A model generated the notes under the pieces. That model saw only the letters and a program-made list of their open reading frames with translations. It did not search any database and was not told the DNA's origin. From NCBI RefSeq assembly GCF_020966635.1, contig NZ_JAJKFQ010000002.1:992001-1056000 (forward strand): a DNA stretch of 64,000 bases. Direction: 5' to 3'. Shown here piece by piece: positions 43,501 to 51,949 of this stretch (positions are counted from its first letter, which is position 1; each line of letters opens with the position of its first letter). The stretch comes from Stieleria sp. JC731 (GTDB lineage Bacteria; Planctomycetota; Planctomycetia; Pirellulales; Pirellulaceae). The position numbers and the translations under genes were made by a program.

Positions 43501-43663
43501 GGTCACGCTTCGGACCGCAGATAATCGTCAAGTCATCTTGGTCCGCGACGATCTGGAACGGTTCGCCCCGATGCAAACGTCTCTGATGCCAGAGAACCTG
43601 TTGCAGGATTTGTCCGACGAGCAGGTGAGCGATTTGTTTCGCTATCTGATGCTTCGGCAGTAG
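40568..43663 (+). CDS. PVC-type membrane-bound dehydrogenase with HEAT repeats and cytochrome c domain
   Basis: A 1031-aa exported protein of the PVC-type dehydrogenase family (TIGR02604). The signal peptide ends near HASA-Q. Residues about 75-460 form a six-bladed glucose/sorbosone dehydrogenase-like propeller (QPLFLSWDSRGRMWVVQYRQ, DSDNDGIYDTHK, GPDGWLYGANGS, YVADWYDT-type blade ends). Then come HEAT-like helices (about 480-860) and a C-terminal cytochrome c with KCGNCHRLFGQ as the haem site and a later Met ligand. It would oxidise a sugar or alcohol in the periplasm and pass electrons on. Substrate unknown. Single gene. Confidence 0.9.
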   Translation: MLLQYWLLRYRIFQSWSIAALSVFLVGPHASAQNEPSTAEAPAGNEKVAEIFRSFAPLGAQKDESQPTPADQMIGQLDLRPGVAADLVASEPVIAQPLFLSWDSRGRMWVVQYRQYQYPAGLKVVRFDQYLRAVFDKVPLPPPDGTPGADRITVFEDSDNDGIYDTHKDVITDLNIATSVQIGPKGIWVLNPPYLLHYPDADHDDVPDGPPEVHLSGFGLQDTHSVANSLIWGPDGWLYGANGSTTAGVVSSKVTKGVEFQGQCIWRYHPTTFEFEIFAEGGGNTFSVEIDSHGELFSGTNGGSKRGYHYPQGSYADKNWGKHGPLTNPYAFGYFTGMPMKGDTRRFAQAFTIYEGGLFPQDFNRTIIAPNSLHNLVWHSDLIQDGSTYRTEDRRDLLTSDDRWFRPVYAGVGPDGAVYIADWYDTRLSHVNPVDDWHKESGRVYRLRPEGSDPVYREGNLAELSSAQLVQKLSHSNKWVRRRSLLELGWRGDQSIAAQLEQMVENKGSLEALWAFHLLDLLTAEKAAHWMNHSNAWIRFWSVRLLGDRHQGHPAMIELARQEHDLRVRSQLASTAKRIDAATGLAIVGALASRSIDQTDRHIPLQLWWAVEAHADDAAAIRQWLASDESIWDRTAIRQTILPRLMQRYASEGTAKAIDHCEQLIKIAPDESSRSAMVVGLTRAFDGRSLPELPPLLDRVLAEEQERRGNAGIILALRRDPAGASQQAVQQLQNSETDLGLRIELAQLLGELKQKAAIDTLLKLATGRMAADPSLQRVAILSLGHFADERIAGGLIAAFYGRISAEHGLRDAACRTLASRRNWAERLVNEVTSWRLKRREVPEDVVQQLRAYEDEAMTQSVEEAFGKQVTVSSKEKIAQIQRYSDLLASSLKDVSTGDEVERGEAIFKSKCGNCHRLFGQGNSIGPALDGYERGNVKFWLNAIIEPSLEIREGFQSYQALTEDGRVLTGMMHAQDPQTVTLRTADNRQVILVRDDLERFAPMQTSLMPENLLQDLSDEQVSDLFRYLMLRQ

Positions 43664-43680
43664 TCCTGGGGCGGTGCGCA

Positions 43681-43875
43681 GCTTCCAACTCGTGCGGGGC
43701 TCTCGCTTGGCATGTGTCCGAACTGGCAGGCAGGAGCCTTGCGACAAGGGCTCGTGCGAGGCTCTGCCTCGCATGAAATGTCTCGCAGGCTCCGCCTGCA
43801 ATTGCTCTTAGCGGCAGGCGGGAGCCTGCCAAGCCAAGGTGTTGCAAGGCGGGAGCCTTGCAACAAGAGGTGTGA
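43681..43875. repeat. Intergenic hairpin array, family E
   Basis: A run of short, near-perfect hairpins between two convergent genes: GCGAGGC-TCT-GCCTCGC, GCAGGC-TCC-GCCTGC, GGCAGGC-GGGA-GCCTGCC and GCAAGGC-GGGA-GCCTTGC, plus partial forms at the left. The loop is TCT/TCC in one orientation and GGGA in the other, as expected if copies sit on opposite strands. Confidence 0.8.
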
Positions 43876-43881
43876 CTCAGC

Positions 43882-44784
43882 TCACTCGGAATACCGATAC
43901 TCAGGATTGGCGGGATCGAAATCCGATTGGCTCAATCCGGTATTCACCTTGACCTTCAAGTAGTTGTACTCCTCATCCAAAACCGGTTTGCCGCCTTCGG
44001 TTTCAGGCCATTTCCACGAGCAATAGCGAATGGGAATGTGGAGATCATTGTCAAACAAGACGACCGCTTGGTGAAAGCGAAAGTGCTCGCGTTTTTCCGG
44101 ATGGGTGATCGTGATTCGCGTGCAGTTGTGAGTCCCAAGCTGTACGTCTGGGTCGATATCGACCACACACTCGCCGTGCAAACGATCTTCCTGCGCAACT
44201 GAAATCAATTGATGAAGCAGGTTTTCGATACCGATCGATCGGATCGAATATCGCTGACCTCGCATCGCCAGCGCACCATCGGGATCAAGATAAAGCGTCA
44301 GTAGTCCGGCGAGTCCGCCTTGATGAACGACGATCTTTCCTTCGTTCTGATCCTCAACCCAGATCACTTCGCGACCTTTGACGGAGCTGGGCTTGAGGTA
44401 GTCCAGGTAGACACCCATCGGGGTAATCAGTTGCCCTGAATCAAGTTTTCGATTTCGTACTTTCAGGTGCGCAAATTGCAGTGGTGGCAGTTCACCGTCA
44501 ACGCGACATCGTTTTGCGAAAAGTGCCGTGTAGTCTTTGACGTTGGTCTGAACGTGCAACAAACTTTCTTGGGCCAGTTGCAATGCAGGATCAATCGGAT
44601 GAGACCGCAGATTCAAGGAGGAAGGCCGATAGCTAACCGGAGTCGCGGTGACCGACGATTCAACATCGTTGGGTGCCGGCTGGTCAGCGGATGCGGGCGT
44701 TTGCCCAAGAGAAGATTGCGTTGCAGCGCAGATCACAGCCATGCAGATTGCGGTGAGCCGGAATCGAAAGTTTGAGGAGTCCAT
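43882..44784 (-). CDS. DUF1571 family envelope protein (paralogue 2)
   Basis: A 300-aa protein from the ATG at 44,784; an in-frame start at 44,826 would add 14 residues. The signal peptide ends near SSLGQ-T. The DUF1571 landmarks of the 24.4-kb gene recur: VKDYTALFAKRC, a KPSSVKGREVIWVEDQNEG segment, YLDPDGALAMRGQRYSIRSI and a final LKVKVNTGLSQSDFD. It carries a DIDPDVQLGTHNCTRI segment in the middle. The conserved core is similar enough to call the two genes paralogues. Role unknown; an envelope lipid or lipoprotein carrier-like fold is possible. Confidence 0.8.
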   Translation of the reverse strand: MDSSNFRFRLTAICMAVICAATQSSLGQTPASADQPAPNDVESSVTATPVSYRPSSLNLRSHPIDPALQLAQESLLHVQTNVKDYTALFAKRCRVDGELPPLQFAHLKVRNRKLDSGQLITPMGVYLDYLKPSSVKGREVIWVEDQNEGKIVVHQGGLAGLLTLYLDPDGALAMRGQRYSIRSIGIENLLHQLISVAQEDRLHGECVVDIDPDVQLGTHNCTRITITHPEKREHFRFHQAVVLFDNDLHIPIRYCSWKWPETEGGKPVLDEEYNYLKVKVNTGLSQSDFDPANPEYRYSE

Positions 44785-44975
44785 AGCACAGTCGACCGAA
44801 AGGGAGAAAAGAGTAGACCGTTTCAATCGGTATCGGCAATTTTGATGCCGAAATTAAGATTGCCCAATTCGATATAGTTCTCTTACGATTGCAAAGACAA
44901 GGTCAGATCGACAATTCGCCGTCGATGACGAGAAATTGTGTCAATGACTGAAAACTGCCGGGAATAACACGAGCC

Positions 44976-46214
44976 ATGCGAACGACCTTTTCCGACCAAG
45001 TGATGATCGGCGGACATGTGGCCGCCGGGTTCGAACCAGTCGCCGAAGCGTTCGCTGAAAACTTTCGCTTTCGCGGTGAACGCGGGGCCTCCTGTGCGAT
45101 CTATCATCGAGGGCAAAAAGTCGTCGACATCTGGGCAGGGTCTCAGTGCCAACAGTCGGGACAGCCCTGGGGACCAGAAACCGTCTCGTTAGTTTTCTCG
45201 GTCACCAAAGGCATGGCGGCCACCGCCATCGCGGTCGCTCATGCCAAAGGCTATTTCGAACTGGACGCTCCGGTTGCTGACTACTGGGCCGAGTTCGGAA
45301 CCCCAAGAAAGAGAGCGATCACAATCCGGCAACTGCTCGCCCATCAAGCAGGATTGATCACGATCGATCAACATCTGTCACCTAGCGACATCGCCGATCA
45401 CGATCGGATGACGCAACTACTCGCCAATCAAGAGCCGCTCTGGCAACCGGGCCGAATGCACGGTTATCACACCTTCACTCTGGGCTGGTACCAAAACGAA
45501 CTGATTCGACGGACGGATCCCCAAGGCCGATCGTTGGGCCAATTTTTTCAGGACGAAATTGCAGCCCCGCTGGACGCGCAATTCTTTATCGGATTGCCCG
45601 ATCGGATCCCCGACGAATGGATCAGTCGTACCCATGGCTATCCGCGAGTCCGAGCGTTGGCGCACCTCAACGAACTTCCACCGGGCATGATCCTGTCAGG
45701 CATTTGGCCTCGATCATTAACCGCCCGCTCGGTGAACTTCATGCGATTAAGCGATCCTGCGGTTCTGGCGAATCCAGAATTTCGACGAGTCGAAATCCCA
45801 TCGGCTGGTGGTTTCGGCCAAGCCCGAGCGGTCGCCCGGATCTATGACGCGTTGGCTCGCGGTGGCGATGAGTTGGGCCTGACAGATCAGACCTTTGCCG
45901 AGCTATGCCGACCGGCTGAACTGCCCAACGCGGGTTCTCGAGATGCCGTCTTGAAGCTCGATGTCGCTTATGGAATGGGCTTTTCTAAACCGAGTCACGG
46001 ATTCCAATTCGGAAGTGATGCTTCCGCGTTTGGCTGTCCTGGTGCAGGCGGTTGTTTTGGCATGGCCGATCCGTCGGCACAATTGTCATTCGCTTACCTG
46101 ACCAACACGATGAGCTTCCGGATCTTTGACGACCCCAGGGAACGGGCCATCCGCGAAGCGATGTATCGCTGTGCCAAGTCCACAACGGGCATCAGAAGAA
46201 GCCTCGCAGCATAA
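44976..46214 (+). CDS. Serine hydrolase of the class C beta-lactamase/esterase family
   Basis: A 412-aa protein with the beta-lactamase-fold core: the nucleophile in FSVTKG (Ser75-x-x-Lys78), the region TIRQLLAHQAGL, a YHTF motif at the Tyr-x-Asn position (suggesting esterase rather than lactamase) and the late segment CPGAGGCFGMADP in place of KTG. There is no signal peptide, so it is cytoplasmic. EstB-type esterases are the closest family. Single gene, convergent with the MMPL operon. Confidence 0.83.
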   Translation: MRTTFSDQVMIGGHVAAGFEPVAEAFAENFRFRGERGASCAIYHRGQKVVDIWAGSQCQQSGQPWGPETVSLVFSVTKGMAATAIAVAHAKGYFELDAPVADYWAEFGTPRKRAITIRQLLAHQAGLITIDQHLSPSDIADHDRMTQLLANQEPLWQPGRMHGYHTFTLGWYQNELIRRTDPQGRSLGQFFQDEIAAPLDAQFFIGLPDRIPDEWISRTHGYPRVRALAHLNELPPGMILSGIWPRSLTARSVNFMRLSDPAVLANPEFRRVEIPSAGGFGQARAVARIYDALARGGDELGLTDQTFAELCRPAELPNAGSRDAVLKLDVAYGMGFSKPSHGFQFGSDASAFGCPGAGGCFGMADPSAQLSFAYLTNTMSFRIFDDPRERAIREAMYRCAKSTTGIRRSLAA

Positions 46215-46270
46215 GCAACTCGCTAGATCCACGAACGTCTTCCCCGCGTTATCAATCGCGATGACGCGGG

Positions 46271-48544
46271 TTATTGAGAACGAGTCGTCTCCGATCCGGA
46301 CCGCTTTTCAAAGAATCGTCCTAGTGGTCCCGCCAAGATGGCTGGCAGCATAATCAGGTCTCCAATCAACGCGGAGATCAATAGCACGACCATTAAGTAA
46401 GCGAAGTGCAGGACTGGCACAAATGAGCTGAGCGCGAACACGATCAATCCACTCGAACAGATCAGCGTCGTATGGACCATCGCGCCGGAACAACGACCAA
46501 ACGCGTCGCGAATCGCCTCATGCCGCGATAGGCCATCATCGATGCCGCGCCGGAACCAAGTCAGCAGGTGAACGGTATCGTCCACCGCGATCCCTAGCGC
46601 GGCACTGGCTGTCATCACCGATCCGATCTGGACCGGAATCCCAAACCACTGTACCCCGCCAAACACGATCACTGCGGGAAAGATATTCGGCAGCATCGTT
46701 AGGCAGGTCGCGCTGACGCTTCGCAGCACAAACACCAATACAAATGCGATGATTCCGAAGGCGACGATAAAGCTTCGGAACAGGTCCATCAGCAGTTGGC
46801 GTTGAGCTTTGTAGATCAGCGGGATGACCCCGGTGAACGTCCCTTTGACGCCTTGTTCATCCAATAAAGGCCGCACAGTGCTTTCGATACGCTCGGCTAA
46901 CAACCCGTAGTCCAGGTTGCCGATCGCGTTGGCACGCACCGAAATCCGCCAGAGGATTTCGTTAGGCGTTTCACTAAGGAACCTAGCCTCGGTCAGCTGA
47001 TCGTGAATCGATTTGCCGTTGATGATCTTGCGGGCGATGATATCGCGAACGCTATGACCGCGCGGAAGCGGCGGACTGAAATTAAATGCCGACATCGTGG
47101 TGACATAGTCGCCTAAGGCGGCGATCTGAGCTTGGGCTTTGGCAACCAGCTTGATCTGTTCGACACGATCGCGTTGGTCGTCTTTGCCAAAGTGGATAAC
47201 GACCTCCAGTGGAACCATCGGGCCGACTTTTTCTTCCAGCCAACGATAGTCGTTGATCACGTCACTGTCGGGAAGAAAGCGATCTTGCAACCGGACGGTC
47301 GATTCAATCGAGGGGATTCTTGCGCCGCAGACCACCATGACGATCAGGCACCCGATCGCAAGAACGGCATGATGCCGGATAACCCAGTTGCCAAATCGTT
47401 TTGCCGCTGCGGATTGTTCGGGAGTCGGTTTGATACGCACCTTCGGTGGAAACGCGATCAGCGCCGAAGGCAACAGCACAAACAAGACGATCACGCCTAG
47501 AACGACACCGATCGAAGAAAATAGACCGAATTCTTGAATCGGTTCGATCTTGCTGAAGATCAAAGAGATCAGCCCAATGGCGGTGGTCAGTGCGGCCAGT
47601 GAACAGGGAACCCAACCGTGCTCAACCGCCAATCGCACCGGCGACTTGCTCAGTTCGGGATGGCGTCTGGCATCGCGATAGTAGTTTGCCAAATGGACTG
47701 CCGAAGAAACCGTCAACACGTAGATCAGTGGCGGCAGCATCGTCATCAACAAGTTCATGCGGCTGCCGGTGACGAACAAGACTCCCAATCCGAGCGCGGT
47801 GCAGTAGATCGCGACCAGCAAGACTGAAATGGCAAGGCGAATGCTTTGCAGCCGAAACGTCGCGACACAGAAAGACGCGATCGCGGACAGTCCGGCGAGA
47901 CCGAAAAGCAGCTTGCGACTTTCGGCATCGATCATCGCGGCATCAACCGTCGGACCGGCAAGCTTCAAGTCTGACTCGGCAATCCCGGCAACCTCGAGAG
48001 CTTGCTGTTGGATCGTGTCGACCGCTGCGGTTCGATTGTCTTGACCCTCGGGAGCGGTTGTCAGAATCAGGCAGGTTGATTGCTTGTCGCTGCCGATCAG
48101 TGAACCTTCGATCCGTTTGATCGCAGCGGCTTCGCTGAGATTCAGCGGCGCTCCGGTCAGCTGTTCCAGCGTCGATTGGCCCGTTCTGACCGCAGAAAAA
48201 TACGGTGATTCGGCCAGTGCCGCGCTAAGCTCGGTCGCACGTGGATCGTTGATGGTGCAGCCTGGCCAACTGACCACGGCGATTTCATCGGTCCCAAATT
48301 GCTCGCCGAACCAGTCGTACGTATCCGTCGCCGCAAACGACTTGGGCAGCCATTGCCGGGGATCGTTGGAAGTGCTTTTGAGTGCCCGTACGGCGGCGAA
48401 AAAGACCAGCGGAGAAATCAGCAGTGCGAACAGCAGAATCGCATGAGCTCGTTTTTTGGAGAGGATCGACTCCGATTGGGAATGAACACCGCCTTCGGTT
48501 TGGGCGGAGTCTCCAGGCTGGTCTTCGTTATCGGAGCTGGACAA
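46271..48544 (-). CDS. RND-type (MMPL) membrane transporter
   Basis: A 757-aa inner-membrane protein with the MMPL layout: N-terminal helix (HAILLFALLISPLVFFAA), a periplasmic loop of about 160 residues, five helices, a second periplasmic loop, then a second five-helix bundle. Characteristic segments are MTASAALGIAVDDTVHLLTW and MNLLMTMLPPLIYVLTVSSAVHLANYYRD (read in parts). These carry the acidic and His residues for proton coupling. Substrates of related proteins are lipids, glycolipids or hopanoids. It follows the hydrolase gene by 6 nt, so they are co-transcribed. Confidence 0.87.
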   Translation of the reverse strand: MSSSDNEDQPGDSAQTEGGVHSQSESILSKKRAHAILLFALLISPLVFFAAVRALKSTSNDPRQWLPKSFAATDTYDWFGEQFGTDEIAVVSWPGCTINDPRATELSAALAESPYFSAVRTGQSTLEQLTGAPLNLSEAAAIKRIEGSLIGSDKQSTCLILTTAPEGQDNRTAAVDTIQQQALEVAGIAESDLKLAGPTVDAAMIDAESRKLLFGLAGLSAIASFCVATFRLQSIRLAISVLLVAIYCTALGLGVLFVTGSRMNLLMTMLPPLIYVLTVSSAVHLANYYRDARRHPELSKSPVRLAVEHGWVPCSLAALTTAIGLISLIFSKIEPIQEFGLFSSIGVVLGVIVLFVLLPSALIAFPPKVRIKPTPEQSAAAKRFGNWVIRHHAVLAIGCLIVMVVCGARIPSIESTVRLQDRFLPDSDVINDYRWLEEKVGPMVPLEVVIHFGKDDQRDRVEQIKLVAKAQAQIAALGDYVTTMSAFNFSPPLPRGHSVRDIIARKIINGKSIHDQLTEARFLSETPNEILWRISVRANAIGNLDYGLLAERIESTVRPLLDEQGVKGTFTGVIPLIYKAQRQLLMDLFRSFIVAFGIIAFVLVFVLRSVSATCLTMLPNIFPAVIVFGGVQWFGIPVQIGSVMTASAALGIAVDDTVHLLTWFRRGIDDGLSRHEAIRDAFGRCSGAMVHTTLICSSGLIVFALSSFVPVLHFAYLMVVLLISALIGDLIMLPAILAGPLGRFFEKRSGSETTRSQ

Positions 48545-48550
48545 GACAAT

Positions 48551-49357
48551 CTATTCGGCGAAGCAGGTAGGCAAGAACCCTTCCAAAAGATCCGCAAAGG
48601 CTTCGGGCCGTTCCCAATTGGGTGCATGTCCGCAATCGTCGATAAACTCCAGCCGTGAACCTTTGATACGACGCTGGAATTCACGACCGGTTGATGGCGG
48701 AGTGATGGTGTCTTGGTGTCCCCAGATGATCATCGTCGGGAGATCCAGTTTTGACAGTTCGTTTTCGACCGTCCGGTCCCGTGTCGCCCTGGAAACACGC
48801 AAAATGAATCGCACGTAGTCGCGGTCGGTGACCGATTTGTACCAATCGTCGATCAACTCTTCGGTGACCAATTCCTGGCGATAAACGATGTCACCGACAG
48901 TTTTACGAATGAACTCGCGTGACGGACGTGGACGCATGCCTCCGATCGGGCTGCGTTCGAACAGGCCCGCGCTGCCGGCCAGGACAAGGCCTTTGGCGTA
49001 ATCTTTCTGGCTGGCACAAAGGTCGATCGCGACCAGACCGCCAAGAGAATTGCCGCACAGCACGAAAGGTTCAATCTGCATCGCGTCGATCATCTGCCGA
49101 ACCTGAGCACTCAGGTCAGCGATCGCATTGATACCGTGCTTTCGTCGTCCCGGCTGGTAGTCGACAGGCAGCTGTGGCGCGATGACGCGATACTTGTCGG
49201 CGAGCCGCTCCATCACGTTTTGCCAGTGGAGAGGCGAGCCGAACAAACCATGCAAAAACAGCACGGTTTGGTCACCACTGCCCATGTCGACAGTGCGTTC
49301 CGGATCAATTCCGGTGTTTTTTTCGGCCTGCGTATCGGAAGAGCGTTTAAGAAGCAC
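48551..49357 (-). CDS. Alpha/beta hydrolase in an operon with the MMPL transporter
   Basis: A 268-aa hydrolase of the meta-cleavage-product or lipase type. Motifs: oxyanion FLHGLFGSPLHWQNVMERL, nucleophile in LCGNSLGGLVAID, acid in WGHQDTITPPS and the His in DDCGHAPNWERP. No signal peptide. The MMPL gene starts 6 nt downstream, so the enzyme probably acts on the exported lipid or its precursor. The first 22 residues are a polar extension, and a start further in is possible. Confidence 0.85.
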   Translation of the reverse strand: MLLKRSSDTQAEKNTGIDPERTVDMGSGDQTVLFLHGLFGSPLHWQNVMERLADKYRVIAPQLPVDYQPGRRKHGINAIADLSAQVRQMIDAMQIEPFVLCGNSLGGLVAIDLCASQKDYAKGLVLAGSAGLFERSPIGGMRPRPSREFIRKTVGDIVYRQELVTEELIDDWYKSVTDRDYVRFILRVSRATRDRTVENELSKLDLPTMIIWGHQDTITPPSTGREFQRRIKGSRLEFIDDCGHAPNWERPEAFADLLEGFLPTCFAE

Positions 49358-49823
49358 AGACGAAATTCAGTCAAGCGAAGTAAGAAAAACCTAGACAAGA
49401 ACAGGCTCGAGGGGACCGTTCGGGCCTCCATAAAGCAGTCCCGTCCTACCAACACCCTATCGCTCCTGCGGGCCGCATTCTATATGCAACTGCGATCTTG
49501 GTCGAATCGGATTCTTTTGACGAGGCTAAATTTTGCAGTCCTCCAAATTTATTGCGTAAGACGGGGGATTTAGCGAAGTACCTGATCTTGCGGATTCTTC
49601 GCCCCCCCTGTTTGAGACCGCATGAAAATGCTTGCAACTGTGGCTTCGTCATGTTGGGGCTCCGACATTCGGAATCGACATTTCGTCGTCTTCACGACAG
49701 CCGCTCCTGTGGGGGTACGGCTGACCGCATCGGCGTGTCGCTTAAAATGATCCCACGCCACCGTTCGCTTCACCGCGAATCGAAGTTTTCACGAACTCCA
49801 TTCTCACCCCAAGTTTTGATCTC
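49358..49823. other. Intergenic region between divergent genes
   Basis: About 466 bases separating the hydrolase-MMPL operon (minus) from the PQQ-propeller gene (plus). It should hold both promoters. I see no repeat-family member and no convincing small gene; short open frames here have poor starts and composition. Confidence 0.4.
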
Positions 49824-51158
49824 ATGCGACTGCGAAATATGCGTTTTCAGCTTGCAGCCCTGCTTTGTTTGATCACCGCCTGCAATTCGTCTGCAGACTG
49901 GCCCGGCTGGATGGGCCCGAATCGGGATAATCGCCCCGACGATCTAAAGCTGCCAAAAGACTTTGCCAGTCAACCACCCAAAGTTCTTTGGCGTACTTCG
50001 ACCGATGGTGGATATTCCGGGCCCGCGGTCAGCGATGGGAGGATCTACGTAAGCGACTACCGATCCGGCGAAGATAACTCGGTGGCCAATTTTGAACGAA
50101 AACAGATCACCGGTCGTGAACGCGTCCGCTGTCTTGATGCCACGTCGGGAGCCGAACTTTGGAGCCACGCCTATCCGGTTTCCTATTCGATTTCGTATCC
50201 CGCGGGACCACGATGTACGCCAACGGTCGACGATGACCGGGTTTATTCGCTCGGAGCCGAAGGCGAACTGATTTGCTTTAAGACCGAGGACGGCGAAATT
50301 GTTTGGAGCAAAAACCTTCCACGCGAATATTCCACCAAAGCCGCGTTGTGGGGCTACGCCAGTCATCCTCTGATCGATGGCGACAAATTGATTTGCGTCG
50401 TCGGGGGCTCGGGATCGCACATCGTCGCGTTTAACAAATACACCGGCGAAGAGATTTGGCGACAAGGCACCGCTTCCGAACAAGGCTACGTTCCGCCAAC
50501 CATCATCAACGCCGGAGGCACGCGACAGCTCATTACGGCCAGTCCGGATGCGATCAATAGCTTGGATCCGGAAACCGGAAAGCCTTTCTGGTCCAAACCC
50601 TACGAAGCGACAAACGGATCCATCATCATGTCGCCGATCGTGGCAAAGATCGACGGCCAGTCGTATCTGTATCTCGCGGGATATTCCAACAAGAACCTGC
50701 TGCTGAAACTGTCCGAGACCACGCCTGCTGCAGAAGTCGTCTGGCAAGATGTCAATAAACACGCCGTCTCGCCAGTCAACGTCCAACCGATCCTAGACGG
50801 CAAGATGCTTTATGGTTTTGATCAGAAAGGGGCGCTGATGGGAATCGAGTTGCCATCTGGCGAACGCCAATGGGAAACCGGCCAACCGATCTCGGAGCGA
50901 CCGATTCAATCGGCTACCGCGTTCATCATGGCTCCAAAAGGTGACGATCGGTATTTGATGTTCACCGAACTGGGTGATTTGGTGATCGCCGAGATGAACC
51001 AGGCAGGATTCAACGAGATCGACCGCGCCCACGTGATCGATCCGACCGGAGTCGCTTTTGGCCGACGTGTCGTCTGGAGTGCACCAGCAGTTGACGATGG
51101 CAAATTGTTCATTCGCAACGACAAAGAAGTGATCTGCGTTCAAATCGCTCCGCAGTAA
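49824..51158 (+). CDS. Exported PQQ-binding-like beta-propeller protein
   Basis: A 444-aa protein with a short N-terminal signal (MRFQLAALLCLITACNSSADW from the second ATG) that may be a lipobox (LITAC). The mature protein has the repeated Trp-docking blades of quinoprotein propellers: WPGWMGPNRDNRPD at the start, RCLDATSGAELWSHAYP, CFKTEDGEIVWSKNLP, AFNKYTGEEIWRQG and SLDPETGKPFWSKP. No clear PQQ ligand set is visible, so a scaffold like BamB or a planctomycete-specific binding protein fits better than an enzyme. Single gene. Confidence 0.87.
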   Translation: MRLRNMRFQLAALLCLITACNSSADWPGWMGPNRDNRPDDLKLPKDFASQPPKVLWRTSTDGGYSGPAVSDGRIYVSDYRSGEDNSVANFERKQITGRERVRCLDATSGAELWSHAYPVSYSISYPAGPRCTPTVDDDRVYSLGAEGELICFKTEDGEIVWSKNLPREYSTKAALWGYASHPLIDGDKLICVVGGSGSHIVAFNKYTGEEIWRQGTASEQGYVPPTIINAGGTRQLITASPDAINSLDPETGKPFWSKPYEATNGSIIMSPIVAKIDGQSYLYLAGYSNKNLLLKLSETTPAAEVVWQDVNKHAVSPVNVQPILDGKMLYGFDQKGALMGIELPSGERQWETGQPISERPIQSATAFIMAPKGDDRYLMFTELGDLVIAEMNQAGFNEIDRAHVIDPTGVAFGRRVVWSAPAVDDGKLFIRNDKEVICVQIAPQ

Positions 51159-51363
51159 TCAGCCATCTCCGCCATGACCGCATGAGGGGGTTACCGCTGT
51201 CTACTGGCGACCTATTGGCAACTTCCGGGGTTTCCTTCCCGGCTGCGCACGCACAACCCCTTCGACAAAACGTAGATTCTAGAATCCTGTTCTAAGGTTT
51301 TTCCGCGCCGATCGTTGTTTCGGTGCATGGATCCGCGTTCCTTTTCTAAGCCTGCGGTTGGCG

Positions 51364-51936
51364 ATGAAGCAGACCGATTCCCAATTCGATCCATCCGATC
51401 AAGCCCGGCCTGGTTCTCCAGACCAAGCGGGCACTGACGGTTGGCTGTCCGAGGCGTTTCGCGACAACGAATTGGCGTTGATGGGTTATGCGACGCACTT
51501 GGTAAAAGATCGGGATCGTGCAAACGATTTGGTCCAGGATGTTTTTTTGCGGTTGTGTAGGCAGCCTCAGGGAAAACTGAAAGGCCGAGTTCGGCAATGG
51601 CTGTTTCGTGTCTGTCGAAACCGTGCGTTGGACATCATGAAAAAGGAAGGCCGCATGAAACCGTTGGACGACACCGTCGCCGAAAAGGAAGTCAGTCGTG
51701 ATGTCGATCCAATCGCGAAAGTCGAATTGGCCGAACGCTATAGCGATGCGATGGATCTACTAGGCAACTTGCCCGAAAGACAACAAGAAGTGATCCGATT
51801 GAAAATCGAAGGCGGACTGAGTTATCGCGAAATCAGCCACGCGACCGGCCTGAGCGTCGGAAACGTTGGTTACCTACTTAGCACCGGTCTAAAAACCGTA
51901 CGCGAACGCCTCACGACGACTGAGACCGAAAACTAG
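51364..51936 (+). CDS. ECF-type sigma-70 factor
   Basis: A 190-aa sigma factor with only regions 2 and 4. Region 2 is ELALMGYATHLVKDRDRANDLVQDVFLRL with WLFRVCRNRALDIMK (read in parts), region 4 is LPERQQEVIRLKIEGG, LSYREISHATGLSVGNVGYL and a final helix. The N-terminus is a disordered extension of about 30 residues. It uses the ATG at 51,364. The next gene, starting 13 nt after the stop, encodes a membrane protein that begins with an anti-sigma-like segment, so the pair forms a sigma/anti-sigma switch that senses the envelope. Confidence 0.88.
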   Translation: MKQTDSQFDPSDQARPGSPDQAGTDGWLSEAFRDNELALMGYATHLVKDRDRANDLVQDVFLRLCRQPQGKLKGRVRQWLFRVCRNRALDIMKKEGRMKPLDDTVAEKEVSRDVDPIAKVELAERYSDAMDLLGNLPERQQEVIRLKIEGGLSYREISHATGLSVGNVGYLLSTGLKTVRERLTTTETEN

Positions 51937-51949
51937 AAGGCCATTGGTG

